Source: Chryseobacterium sp. LJ668 | GTDB taxonomy: Bacteria > Bacteroidota > Bacteroidia > Flavobacteriales > Weeksellaceae | Assembly (NCBI RefSeq): GCF_019613955.1 | Contig: NZ_CP080443.1 | Coordinates: forward strand, 620,001 to 684,000 | Direction: 5' to 3' | DNA length: 64,000 bases | Part shown: one piece after another, positions 33,784 through 40,923 of the stretch | How the letters are laid out: every line of letters begins with the position of its first letter | Position numbering within the stretch: position 1 is the stretch's first letter | Notes under the pieces: model-generated | Databases searched by the model: none | Told to the model about the DNA's origin: nothing | What the model saw: only the letters and a program-made list of their open reading frames with translations | Program-made: the position numbers and the translations under genes

Positions 33784-34347
33784 TCAATTTCTCGCTGCAA
33801 ATGGCGGTGTCCATTTCTTTTTCTTCATCAACTCCTTCACTTCCTCGTAAGAAACCGGATAAAAATTATGACAATCGACTCCAACATCAAGGCTTAAACT
33901 CATTTCATCATCCGGCAAAGTTCCGTGTGAGTGACCGTAAAGTTGCCATGTGCCTCGATGAGATCCGTTCCAGGTGCGCATGGCGTAGTGCAAAAGAATT
34001 ATTTTTTGTTTGCCATTAGTATTCTCCGGCTCATCAATCCGTAATTCATGATAATCTCTTATGGATTCAAATCTTTTAGGATAGGTCAGTGTCGCACCTT
34101 CATGATTACCTTTTATCAAGTGGATTTTACCCTGTAACCGATCTAAAACCTCTTTCGTAAAATCCGGTTTTCCTAAACTCACATCACCGAGATGATACAC
34201 GATGTCGTCTTTTCCTATTTTGTCATTCCACCTTTTGATGAGTTCTTCGTTCATTTCTTCCAAGGACTCAAAAGGCCGCCCGGAAAATTTTATAATATTG
34301 GCATGACCAAAATGGTGGTCTGCCGTAAAAAATATATTTGTTTTCAT
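33784..34347 (-). CDS. metallophosphoesterase of the tRNA array
   Basis: A 187-residue calcineurin-like phosphoesterase. Metal ligands lie in TADHHFGHANI (D9, H11), GDVSLG, KGNHE, HYAMRTW and YGHSHG, the full set. Small proteins of this type occur in phage-like and tRNA-repair neighbourhoods; the substrate is unknown. It lies 32 bp after the YkuK-type gene on the same strand, with tRNA-like sequences on both sides of the pair, so it is likely transcribed with them. Confidence 0.88.
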   Translation of the reverse strand: MKTNIFFTADHHFGHANIIKFSGRPFESLEEMNEELIKRWNDKIGKDDIVYHLGDVSLGKPDFTKEVLDRLQGKIHLIKGNHEGATLTYPKRFESIRDYHELRIDEPENTNGKQKIILLHYAMRTWNGSHRGTWQLYGHSHGTLPDDEMSLSLDVGVDCHNFYPVSYEEVKELMKKKKWTPPFAARN

Positions 34348-34379
34348 TTTTTTTATTTGTTTTAAAAATTTTTAAATAA

Positions 34380-34865
34380 TTACACCATCATATCAGCACA
34401 GTTAGAACTTGCAAAAGCATAAGGTTTCGCTTTAAAAACGTAGCCCATTCCTAATATATAGCCCATTGCATCTTTCAAGGCAACATTAGATTTAAATTCG
34501 GGATCGGTATTGATGTCAGCGTGAACTTCCATTTCCACATCATACATTTCCAGAATTGAGCAAATTGCGTAAGCGATTTCTACTGATTTGTTGACCTCGT
34601 TGAGCATTCTTTCTTTGATACTGATTTTCCGGATCTCTCTTTCTTTTCTGATAAAGGTAAACGCTCCTTTTCCCTCACGGATAAAGACAACTGCTGTCGC
34701 ATAATTAATTGTATCACCGTAAACGTGGGAATCTGAACCTACACAAACTTTTATCAGGTGCCCATTTGCCTGTTCGCGGATGATGGCTTCTTCTACCAAA
34801 TGTGTGATAGAATTCCGGAAGATTTTTCCGGTCATGTTTTGCCAGATTTGTTGTTGCGTTTCCAT
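34380..34865 (-). CDS. YkuK-type RNase H-like protein (DUF458)
   Basis: A 161-residue protein of the YkuK/DUF458 ribonuclease H-like family: VCVGSDSHVYGDTINYATAVVF (first acidic core, about 41-62), RKERE, then VEVHADIN-type MEVHADINTDPEFKSN and a C-terminal Asp. Nuclease activity is predicted by fold, not shown. A longer frame reaches 35024, but the extra 53 codons overlap a 23-bp direct repeat that also occurs at 35227, so the METQQQ start at 34865 is preferred. It sits between the tRNA genes and the metallophosphoesterase. Confidence 0.82.
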   Translation of the reverse strand: METQQQIWQNMTGKIFRNSITHLVEEAIIREQANGHLIKVCVGSDSHVYGDTINYATAVVFIREGKGAFTFIRKEREIRKISIKERMLNEVNKSVEIAYAICSILEMYDVEMEVHADINTDPEFKSNVALKDAMGYILGMGYVFKAKPYAFASSNCADMMV

Positions 34866-34978
34866 TTTTTCTACATGTTTTAAATTTGTTTGTTTATAAT
34901 TATTTGTGAACTTTTCATTTAATGATTCATTTTTACTTTTGAAGAAAAATAAAGCCTGTCTAAATTTTTGTTTGATAT

Positions 34979-35001
34979 AAGAACTTCTGCGCTCGACAAA
35001 C
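34979..35001. repeat. 23-bp direct repeat, copy 1 (flanks tRNA-Cys)
   Basis: Starts AAGAACTTCTGCGC and ends TCGACAAAC; an identical 23 bp lies at 35227-35249. The two copies bracket the tRNA-Cys gene. Confidence 0.85.
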
Positions 35002-35041
35002 TTTAGTTTTTCTTCGGAACTCATCTCATTTGATTTATGTG

Positions 35042-35124
35042 AGATGGCTATGGGAGTTGAACCCCACTCAGTTTACACAGAGGTTTTGCAGACCTCCCCG
35101 ACTCTCCTACTTCGGCGAACCATC
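35042..35124 (-). tRNA. tRNA-Cys (GCA), atypical
   Basis: Acceptor GATGGTT pairs fully with AGCCATC, discriminator U73 as required for Cys. Anticodon arm GAGGT/ACCTC with loop CTGCAAA gives GCA. D stem CCGA/TCGG. Oddities: length 83, about 12 bases in the variable region instead of 4-5, and a T arm (GTGGG/CCCAT) that needs an 8-base loop. It differs from a standard 71-74-base bacterial tRNA-Cys, so a specialised or decaying isodecoder is likely. Confidence 0.7.
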
Positions 35125-35361
35125 AAGTTATTAGTAATAGGCAATTGATAAGTAGTAATTTCCATGCTGCTGATCAATCTGTGTAAAGAAGAAAAAAGTT
35201 TGTCTATTATAATTTGTGTTTTTTTAAAGAACTTCTGCGCTCGACAAACCTTTCTTTTTCTCTTTGAAATAATTATTTTTTTTTTGAAATAATCAATCGT
35301 TAATTGGTTTTGCAGTCAATTAAATTCACATAACAAAACTCACAATTCATTCCTACATTTG
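35125..35361. other. spacer between tRNA-Cys and tRNA-Pro
   Basis: AT-rich, 237 bp. It contains the second copy of the 23-bp repeat (35227-35249) and a duplicated TTTTTGAAATAAT near 35260-35290. No gene is seen. Confidence 0.5.
35227..35249. repeat. 23-bp direct repeat, copy 2
   Basis: Identical to 34979-35001; see that entry. The bases outside the 23 diverge at once. Confidence 0.85.
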
Positions 35362-35433
35362 TCTGGAAAGCAGAGTTCGAACCTGCGACCTCCCGCGTCC
35401 AAGACGGGTAAACAACCACCGTTATCTTTCCAG
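35362..35433 (-). tRNA. tRNA-Pro (TGG)
   Basis: Acceptor CTGGAAA/TTTCCAG, anticodon arm CCCGT/GCGGG with loop CTTGGAC (anticodon UGG), T arm GCAGG/TCTGC with loop TTCGAAC, discriminator A. The D stem is weak (three pairs). CCA is not encoded. Bases 35434-35479 upstream hold a possible partial T arm only. Confidence 0.85.
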
Positions 35434-35479
35434 TTAAATTCACCTGATAATCCGGAGTAGAACTACCAGTAAATCATTG

Positions 35480-35551
35480 CGGTTTATACGAGAATCGAAC
35501 TCATAGTGCCCGAGAGACAGTCGGGAAGGTTAGCCATTACCTCAATAAACC
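35480..35551 (-). tRNA. tRNA-Asp (GTC)
   Basis: Acceptor GGTTTAT/ATAAACC, D stem AGGT/ACCT, anticodon arm CCCGA/TCGGG with loop CTGTCTC (GUC), T arm ATGAG/CTCGT with loop TTCGATT, discriminator G as expected for Asp. All stems pair. Confidence 0.88.
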
Positions 35552-35560
35552 ATAACATTA

Positions 35561-35635
35561 GGGTTTCTTCGGGGATTGAACCCTGTGTTCTTCGGTACCA
35601 CAAACCGACGCTTTACCAAATAAGCTAAAGAAACC
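35561..35635 (-). tRNA. tRNA-His (GTG)
   Basis: Acceptor GGTTTCT/AGAAACC with C73 opposite a possible G-1, anticodon arm TCGGT/ACCGA with loop TTGTGGT (GUG). The T stem is poor (three pairs around TTCAATC), so this may be a weak or specialised isodecoder. Its 5' end begins directly after a hairpin T-run, and tRNA-Asp follows nine bases later. Confidence 0.8.
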
Positions 35636-35668
35636 ATAAAAAGAGCGCCTCTTTTAGGGAGGCGCTCT
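35636..35668 (-). terminator. strong hairpin directly before the tRNA array
   Basis: AGAGCGCCTC (35642-35651) pairs perfectly with GAGGCGCTCT (35659-35668); on the minus strand TTTTTAT follows and tRNA-His starts. It ends the 37-codon ORF transcript, or acts as an attenuator for the tRNAs, since no other promoter is visible between. Confidence 0.75.
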
Positions 35669-35691
35669 ATATATTTTGAAGTGTCAGTTCA

Positions 35692-35805
35692 TCAGCTGAC
35701 CCACTTATATAAGCACCTTTTATCCAAAAATTCACATGCACATCCCATCGGATCTTGTCCGTCAAGTTTTGAAGATTGATTGGGTATGTGTTGTAAATGT
35801 TTCAT
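35692..35805 (-). CDS. short ORF (37 aa) upstream of the tRNA array
   Basis: A 37-codon ORF with ATG at 35805 and TGA at 35692. It begins MKHLQHIPNQ, contains GCAC near residue 21-24 and ends YKWVS. It has no signal peptide. Three Cys, two His, two Pro and three Asp codons make up ten of 37. A strong hairpin terminator follows at 35636-35668. Real gene or leader peptide is undecided; no homologue is known to me. Confidence 0.45.
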   Translation of the reverse strand: MKHLQHIPNQSSKLDGQDPMGCACEFLDKRCLYKWVS

Positions 35806-36109
35806 TTTATTTAAATATTTTAAAGTTGAAAATTATATTTGATTTTAATTTTCGGTTGCAAAGTAAATAGGTTTTTTTTGAACTTGCAAATTTATTTATA
35901 ATACAAATCATTGAAAATCAATCATTTAAGCATTAAATTTAGCATAAAGGATTATCGTCCGCAATATTTTACAGATACTTTAATTACCTAAATGACTGTC
36001 TCTCATCGGTTTATTAATCACTCTTATTTATCGTATTAAATGTTCATTGCTCGTTAAAAAATTTTTATTGTTATGATTATTTTTTTTCATTCTAAATAAT
36101 TTCAAGTAT
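35806..36109. other. AT-rich gap between two short ORFs
   Basis: No gene. A possible minus-strand -7 box (TAAATTTG, 35894-35887) precedes the 37-codon ORF by about 80 bp. Otherwise featureless. Confidence 0.45.
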
Positions 36110-36146
36110 AAAAACGCAAAAAACGCCTCGTAATTAGAGGCGTTTT
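36110..36146 (-). terminator. terminator of the 42-codon ORF
   Basis: AAAACGCCTC (36120-36129) pairs with GAGGCGTTTT (36137-36146) around seven bases; on the minus strand TTGCGTTTTT follows. The core CGCCTC/GAGGCG is shared with the hairpin at 35642-35668. Confidence 0.8.
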
Positions 36147-36174
36147 GCAGTATTTTGTTTTTAATTTTACGAGT

Positions 36175-36303
36175 TTACAGTAAAAAATTTCCAAAGTCAG
36201 CACATTTCGCCTCATCCCATATCATCAGTTCATATCCGAACAATCCTTTTATTGAAGGGTTGTCGCATAGGCTTGCATTGATATGTGCTCTTTGTATTGT
36301 CAT
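36175..36303 (-). CDS. short ORF (42 aa) with own promoter and terminator
   Basis: ATG at 36303, TAA at 36175. It begins MTIQRAHINA, contains SIKGLFGYEL and ends DFGNFLL. A perfect -7 box lies 14 bp upstream and a terminator about 30 bp downstream, so it looks like an independent transcription unit. No family is recognised; it has no signal peptide and is mixed polar/hydrophobic. Confidence 0.5.
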   Translation of the reverse strand: MTIQRAHINASLCDNPSIKGLFGYELMIWDEAKCADFGNFLL

Positions 36304-36316
36304 AATTTTACTGCTG

Positions 36317-36324
36317 CAAAGATA
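36317..36324 (-). promoter_or_regulatory. -7 box of the 42-codon ORF
   Basis: Minus-strand TATCTTTG, a perfect TAnnTTTG, ends 14 bp before the ATG; the leader would be very short. Confidence 0.5.
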
Positions 36325-36362
36325 AATGTTTTTTGTATTTTTAAGAAAAATTCTAATAACCT

Positions 36363-37721
36363 ATGAGAAAAATTTATCTTTTATTTATTATTTTAATTAA
36401 TTCTTTAATCTATTCCCAATGTTGGAAAGCCGTGACAAGCGGATACAGAACATCGTTTGGAATTAAAAATGACGGAACATTATGGGCTTGGGGCAAAAAT
36501 GAGTTTGGCCAGCTTGGAAATGGAACCACTGTAGATTCAATTATTCCAATTCAAGTTGGAAATGAAAATAACTGGGCTCAAGTAGTTGCAATGGATGGTT
36601 CAAGTCATGTATTAGCTATAAAAACAGATGGAACTCTTTGGGCATGGGGATGGAATACTTGGGGACAAGTCGGAAACGGAACTAATACAAATGTGTACAC
36701 CCCTGTACAAATTGGCATCGATCAAAATTGGAAGAGTATCGCATGCTATGATAACCATAGCCTTGCATTAAAAACAGACGGAACTCTTTGGGCATGGGGA
36801 AACAACTATCATGGTCAGCTTGGGATGACGGGAGGGCATCGATATTTCCCTACGCAAGTGGGTAGCGATAATAACTGGACAGTCATTGCAACAGGACTTG
36901 AAACCTCATATGCTATAAAAACCAATAATACTTTATGGTCTTGGGGGGATAATAACAGATCTCAGTTGGGTAATGGAACATATGGAATATCAAACAATCC
37001 TAATCCTACACAAGTAGGAACAGATACCAACTGGAAAACTGTAAGCTCAGGACATGTTCGTGCTGCAGCTATTAAAACTGATGGTACACTTTGGCAATGG
37101 GGAGAAAAATTCGACTTTCCAGCAAGCGCACCCTATCAGACAACTCCTATTCAGGTTGGCAATCAAAACAATTGGAAAGATTTAGAATTAGGATATTTGT
37201 ATGCAACTGCAATAAAAACAGATGGTACATTGTGGTCTTGGGGATATGGGGAACTAGGTGATGGTGTTTTTCATAGTTTTACAGCCAATCCTATTCCGGT
37301 TAATTCACAAAACACCTGGAAATCAATATCATCAGGAATGTATTATTCAATGGGGTTAAAAAACGATGGGTCACTTTGGGTTTGGGGGAGTAATACCAAT
37401 GGAGTTTTAGGTGATGGAACGACAGTTACAAAACTATATCCGATTCCTATTGCTTGCCCTCTCTCGGTTTTATCAACTAATGAAACTGTTTTCGATCATA
37501 ATTTTGGAATCTATCCCAATCCTGCGAAAAATACTGTTTCCATAATTGGAAATATAGATATTATAAACATTTATATATACAGCATTGACGGAAGATTAAT
37601 TAAAAAATTATCTTCAGCGAATAAAAAGCTAAATATCAGCTTTTTGGAAAAAGGAATTTACATTCTCAAAGTTCAGGATAAAAAAAATAATTTATATACA
37701 AAAAAGCTGATTAAAGAATAA
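36363..37721 (+). CDS. secreted RCC1-repeat protein with T9SS sorting domain
   Basis: A 452-residue exported protein: signal peptide about 1-18, then seven RCC1-type propeller repeats of about 50 residues, each with LWAWGxNxxGQLGNGT-like and AIKTDGTLW motifs, and a C-terminal type A sorting domain (GIYPNPAKNT, ending KGIYILKVQD...KLIKE). It should be exported by the type IX system and anchored or released at the cell surface. Ligand unknown. Internal repeats are similar at DNA level and may recombine. Confidence 0.9.
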   Translation: MRKIYLLFIILINSLIYSQCWKAVTSGYRTSFGIKNDGTLWAWGKNEFGQLGNGTTVDSIIPIQVGNENNWAQVVAMDGSSHVLAIKTDGTLWAWGWNTWGQVGNGTNTNVYTPVQIGIDQNWKSIACYDNHSLALKTDGTLWAWGNNYHGQLGMTGGHRYFPTQVGSDNNWTVIATGLETSYAIKTNNTLWSWGDNNRSQLGNGTYGISNNPNPTQVGTDTNWKTVSSGHVRAAAIKTDGTLWQWGEKFDFPASAPYQTTPIQVGNQNNWKDLELGYLYATAIKTDGTLWSWGYGELGDGVFHSFTANPIPVNSQNTWKSISSGMYYSMGLKNDGSLWVWGSNTNGVLGDGTTVTKLYPIPIACPLSVLSTNETVFDHNFGIYPNPAKNTVSIIGNIDIINIYIYSIDGRLIKKLSSANKKLNISFLEKGIYILKVQDKKNNLYTKKLIKE

Positions 37722-37726
37722 TCAAT

Positions 37727-37763
37727 AAAAAGGTGATCGGGATAAATTCAGTCACCTTTTTTT
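37727..37763 (+). terminator. terminator of the RCC1 gene
   Basis: AAAAGGTGA pairs with TCACCTTTT around a 15-base loop, followed by T. Confidence 0.75.
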
Positions 37764-38268
37764 AATTAGAATCTTCATCATTCAACAATTTATCCAATTC
37801 TTCAAGATCAGTAAGTAAACTTCCTTGCTAGTCGCATAAGCTCACGTGCTTAGTCGTTCTAATAATTACAATTTCTTTACGTCTACTAAAGATAGATTTA
37901 GAAAATTTCTCTAATTTTTTTTAATCGTAAATAATGAATTTTTATATTTACTCCTCATTTCATCTATAATTTCGTAAATGTCTGTACTGTTATGTTTAAA
38001 TTAAGATACTTCGTTAGGTGGCCCATTTCTTTAAATTTTTAATCTTAAATACTTAATTTAATATAAAATTAAACTCCTAAACATCTTATTTCTCCCAGTT
38101 CTGCATTTCGAAATATCTTTTAAATTTCTTGTCATACGGAATTCGTTTCCATCATCTAACAAAAATAGAAAATATTATTTGTGAATTGTCAATCTTAAGA
38201 TACAATTCAAATCACTTTTAAAAATTCGCAAGAGAAGCAAATTGACTATTCACTTTTCACATATTTTC
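37764..38268. other. intergenic region with a possible gene remnant
   Basis: On the minus strand 37827-37762 is open for 21 codons and ends LEELDKLLNDEDSN then TAA, which looks like the acidic tail of a lost protein; upstream frames are closed. A TAAGC/GCTTA hairpin lies near 37840. The rest is AT-rich. Confidence 0.3.
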
Positions 38269-38276
38269 TATCTTTG
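38269..38276 (+). promoter_or_regulatory. -7 box of deoD
   Basis: TATCTTTG, perfect TAnnTTTG, 18 bp before the ATG at 38295. Confidence 0.55.
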
Positions 38277-38294
38277 CATATTCAAAATAAAATT

Positions 38295-39002
38295 ATGAGT
38301 GTTCACATCAGTGCAAATAAAGGAGAAATTGCAAAAGTGGTATTACAGCCGGGCGACCCGCTCCGTGCAAAATATATCGCAGAAAATTATCTTGAAAATG
38401 CAAAATTGGTAAGTCAGACAAGAGGTATTTTTTATTACACCGGTTTATATAAAGGTAAAGAAATTACCGTCGGAGCCAGCGGAATGGGTTTTCCAAGCAT
38501 CGGAATTTATTCTTTTGAATTGTACACTGAGTATGAAGTCGACACTATCATCAGAATCGGAACTTGTGGTGCTTATACCACAGATTTGAAAGTTTTTGAT
38601 CTATTAAATGTTGAAAATGCAGCAAGCGAAAGCACCTATGCAAAATTTGCCTGGGGAATTGAGGAGGAGATGATATCTCATCAGGGAAATACCTTTGAAA
38701 TCATCAATCAGACTTCGGAAGAATTATTTTTAACTACAAAAGCTACCAATATCCACAGCAGCGATATTTTTTACAGAAAAGACCCTGCTGTTCCTGATAT
38801 CGCAAAAAAATACAGCTGTCCTGCAGTAGAAATGGAAGCCTTCGGATTGTTCGCCAATGCAAAACATTTAGGAAAAAATGCAGCCACGATTCTTACGGTT
38901 TCTGATATCATTCCTACTCACGAAAATATTTCAGCTGACCAAAGAGAAAAAGCCTTACAACCAATGATCGAATTGGCATTGGAATCGGCTTTACGAGCTT
39001 AA
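38295..39002 (+). CDS. deoD: purine-nucleoside phosphorylase, DeoD type
   Basis: A 235-residue hexameric-type PNP that splits purine nucleosides with phosphate into base and (deoxy)ribose-1-phosphate. PGDPLRAKYIAE near residue 19 and the signature GxSMGIPSIGIY-like GASGMGFPSIGIYSFEL are present, as are VEMEAFGLF (ribose binding) and TVSDI with the catalytic Asp. Seven codons upstream of the chosen ATG are also open, but 38295 gives the family N-terminus and fits the promoter. Confidence 0.94.
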   Translation: MSVHISANKGEIAKVVLQPGDPLRAKYIAENYLENAKLVSQTRGIFYYTGLYKGKEITVGASGMGFPSIGIYSFELYTEYEVDTIIRIGTCGAYTTDLKVFDLLNVENAASESTYAKFAWGIEEEMISHQGNTFEIINQTSEELFLTTKATNIHSSDIFYRKDPAVPDIAKKYSCPAVEMEAFGLFANAKHLGKNAATILTVSDIIPTHENISADQREKALQPMIELALESALRA

Positions 39003-39073
39003 TTAATTTCAGATGCAAATAACTGAAGAGTTTTATCGAAAGATGAAACTTTTTTTAGCATCAAACAGTATTT

Positions 39074-39089
39074 GTGCAATCGATTAACC
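39074..39089. promoter_or_regulatory. candidate LacI-type operator before the xyl operon
   Basis: GTGCAATCGATTAACC is centred on AATCGATT (39078-39085). Two closely related palindromes occur before kduI and susC. It lies 220 bp upstream of xylB. The rest of the 306-bp gap has no gene. Confidence 0.5.
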
Positions 39090-39308
39090 TAATTTTGTAT
39101 TTCAGATAAGATTTTGGGGAATTATAGGCCATAAATAATATCCAGATTTATATCCCTCTATAAAATCCAAAGTTAAAAATAGTGACATAAAATACTCAAA
39201 ATGAACAAATAAGAGATTCTAAACAGTTCAATATTTTCAGATTCTTAAAAATCTAATGAATATTCGATAAAATTATTACATTTAATGATTAACAATTATC
39301 AAATGTAA

Positions 39309-40799
39309 ATGAAATTTATAGGATATGATGTCGGGAGCTCTTCGATAAAGGCATCCATTGTAGATGAAAACGGAAAATTGATCGCTCACGCAAAATATCC
39401 GGAAAGCGAGATGCCAATTGATTCTCCAAAGATTGGTTGGGCAGAACAAGATCCGGAGCAATGGTGGCAGAATCTTCGTATTCTGACACAAAAGATCATC
39501 GAGGAAAGCCACATTGATAAAAACGAGATCAAAGGAATCGGTATTTCTTATCAGATGCATGGTTTGGTTTTGGTGGGCAAGGACAAAGAAGTTTTGCGTC
39601 CTTCGATCATCTGGTGCGACAGCCGTGCAGTAGAAACTGGTGACCAGGCATTCGACGATTTGGGTGAAAAAGTTTGTATGAATAAACTTTTGAACTCACC
39701 TGGGAATTTTACCGCTTCAAAATTAAAATGGGTCAAAGAAAACGAACCGGAAGTGTATGAAAAGATCTGGAAATTTATGCTTCCTGGAGATTTTATCGCT
39801 TTAAAATTAAGCGGAGAAGCTACTACAACTATTACCGGACTTTCTGAAGGTGTACTTTGGGATTTCCAGAAACATCAGGCTTCAAAAACATTATTAAATC
39901 ATTGGGGAATTAATGGGTCTTTGGTTTCAAAAGTGGTTGATAATTTTACAGAGCAATGTGTCGTTTCAAAACAGGGAGCAGAAGAAAGTGGTTTGCCGGA
40001 AGGTATCCCGATTTTGTACAGAGCCGGAGATCAGCCGAATAATGCGTTATCACTCAACGTAATGAATCCCGGAGAGATTGCTGCGACGGGCGGAACTTCA
40101 GGCGTTGTTTATGGTGTGACGGATAATATTCATTCTAAAGAATCGGTAAGAGTGAATAATTTTGCGCATATTAATCATACAAAAGAACAACCGAGAATCG
40201 GGAAAATGCTTTGTCTAAATGGCGCAGGAATTCAGTACAGCTGGTTGCGTCACCAGGTTGATCAGAAAAGACATTCTTATCAGGAGCTTAATGATTTAGC
40301 TTCACAAATCCCAATCGGATCTGATGGAATTATTGTTTTACCATTTGGAAATGGTGCTGAAAGAGTATTAAAAAATAAAGACATCGGTTCTTCGACTTAT
40401 AATGTGAATTTTAACCGACATAAAAGTGTTCATTTATTCAGAGCCGGACTGGAGGGTATCGCCTACTCTTTCGTTTACGGAACTGAAATTCTGATGAATG
40501 ACGGTTTACAGAAAGGAATTATTAAAGCCGGTGGAGACAACTTATTCCGTTCTTCTCTGTTCGCGCAATCGATTGCAACTCTATTGGATACCGAAATCAG
40601 AATATTTGATACCACAGGATCGACAGGAGCTGCAAGAGCAGCAGCAATCGGAGCAGGAGCATTTGAAACCTTAACGGATATTTTAACCGAAAAAGATATT
40701 ACCACAACGTATATTCCTGATTTTAAAAATATGGATCAGTACAGGGAAAGTTATGGTAAGTGGAAAAACAAACTTGAGCAGGTTTTAATCAATTCTTAA
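39309..40799 (+). CDS. xylB: xylulokinase (FGGY family)
   Basis: A 496-residue sugar kinase that phosphorylates D-xylulose with ATP to xylulose-5-phosphate. N-terminal ATP-binding GYDVGSSSIKASIVD, the substrate region GISYQMHGLV with D in IIWCDSRA, and the C-terminal IIKAGGDNLFRSSLFAQSIA and GSTGAARAAAIGAG are typical of FGGY kinases. First gene of xylB-xylA-sugar porter. The paired xylose isomerase makes xylulose the likely substrate. Confidence 0.93.
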   Translation: MKFIGYDVGSSSIKASIVDENGKLIAHAKYPESEMPIDSPKIGWAEQDPEQWWQNLRILTQKIIEESHIDKNEIKGIGISYQMHGLVLVGKDKEVLRPSIIWCDSRAVETGDQAFDDLGEKVCMNKLLNSPGNFTASKLKWVKENEPEVYEKIWKFMLPGDFIALKLSGEATTTITGLSEGVLWDFQKHQASKTLLNHWGINGSLVSKVVDNFTEQCVVSKQGAEESGLPEGIPILYRAGDQPNNALSLNVMNPGEIAATGGTSGVVYGVTDNIHSKESVRVNNFAHINHTKEQPRIGKMLCLNGAGIQYSWLRHQVDQKRHSYQELNDLASQIPIGSDGIIVLPFGNGAERVLKNKDIGSSTYNVNFNRHKSVHLFRAGLEGIAYSFVYGTEILMNDGLQKGIIKAGGDNLFRSSLFAQSIATLLDTEIRIFDTTGSTGAARAAAIGAGAFETLTDILTEKDITTTYIPDFKNMDQYRESYGKWKNKLEQVLINS

Positions 40800-40802
40800 A
40801 AA

Positions 40803-40886
40803 AATATCTCGAAGATTTTAAAGATTAAGCAGATTTTTCTTCTTAAAATAAATCTGCAAAATTTTCTTGATCAGCGAGAACATAAA
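40803..40886. repeat. degenerate CGCAGATT-type repeat between xylB and xylA
   Basis: TCTCGAAGATT at the left and CAGCGAGAACA at the right surround AGCAGATTTTT and AAATCTGC, echoing the inverted-repeat copy at 54703-54769 with several mismatches. Confidence 0.4.
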
Positions 40887-40923
40887 TTAAACAAATTACA
40901 ATCAAAAATATAAAATCAAAATA

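Noticed and set aside
34866..35024. 53-residue N-terminal extension of the YkuK-type frame
   Set aside because: It overlaps a 23-bp direct repeat and is not part of the family; the internal ATG at 34865 fits better.
36363..37400. Possible CRISPR or tandem DNA repeat
   Set aside because: The periodic DNA similarity reflects RCC1 protein repeats in a continuous reading frame; no CRISPR array was seen anywhere in the window.
37762..37827. Gene remnant on the minus strand
   Set aside because: Only 21 codons with a plausible acidic tail; too short to call, noted within the intergenic entry.
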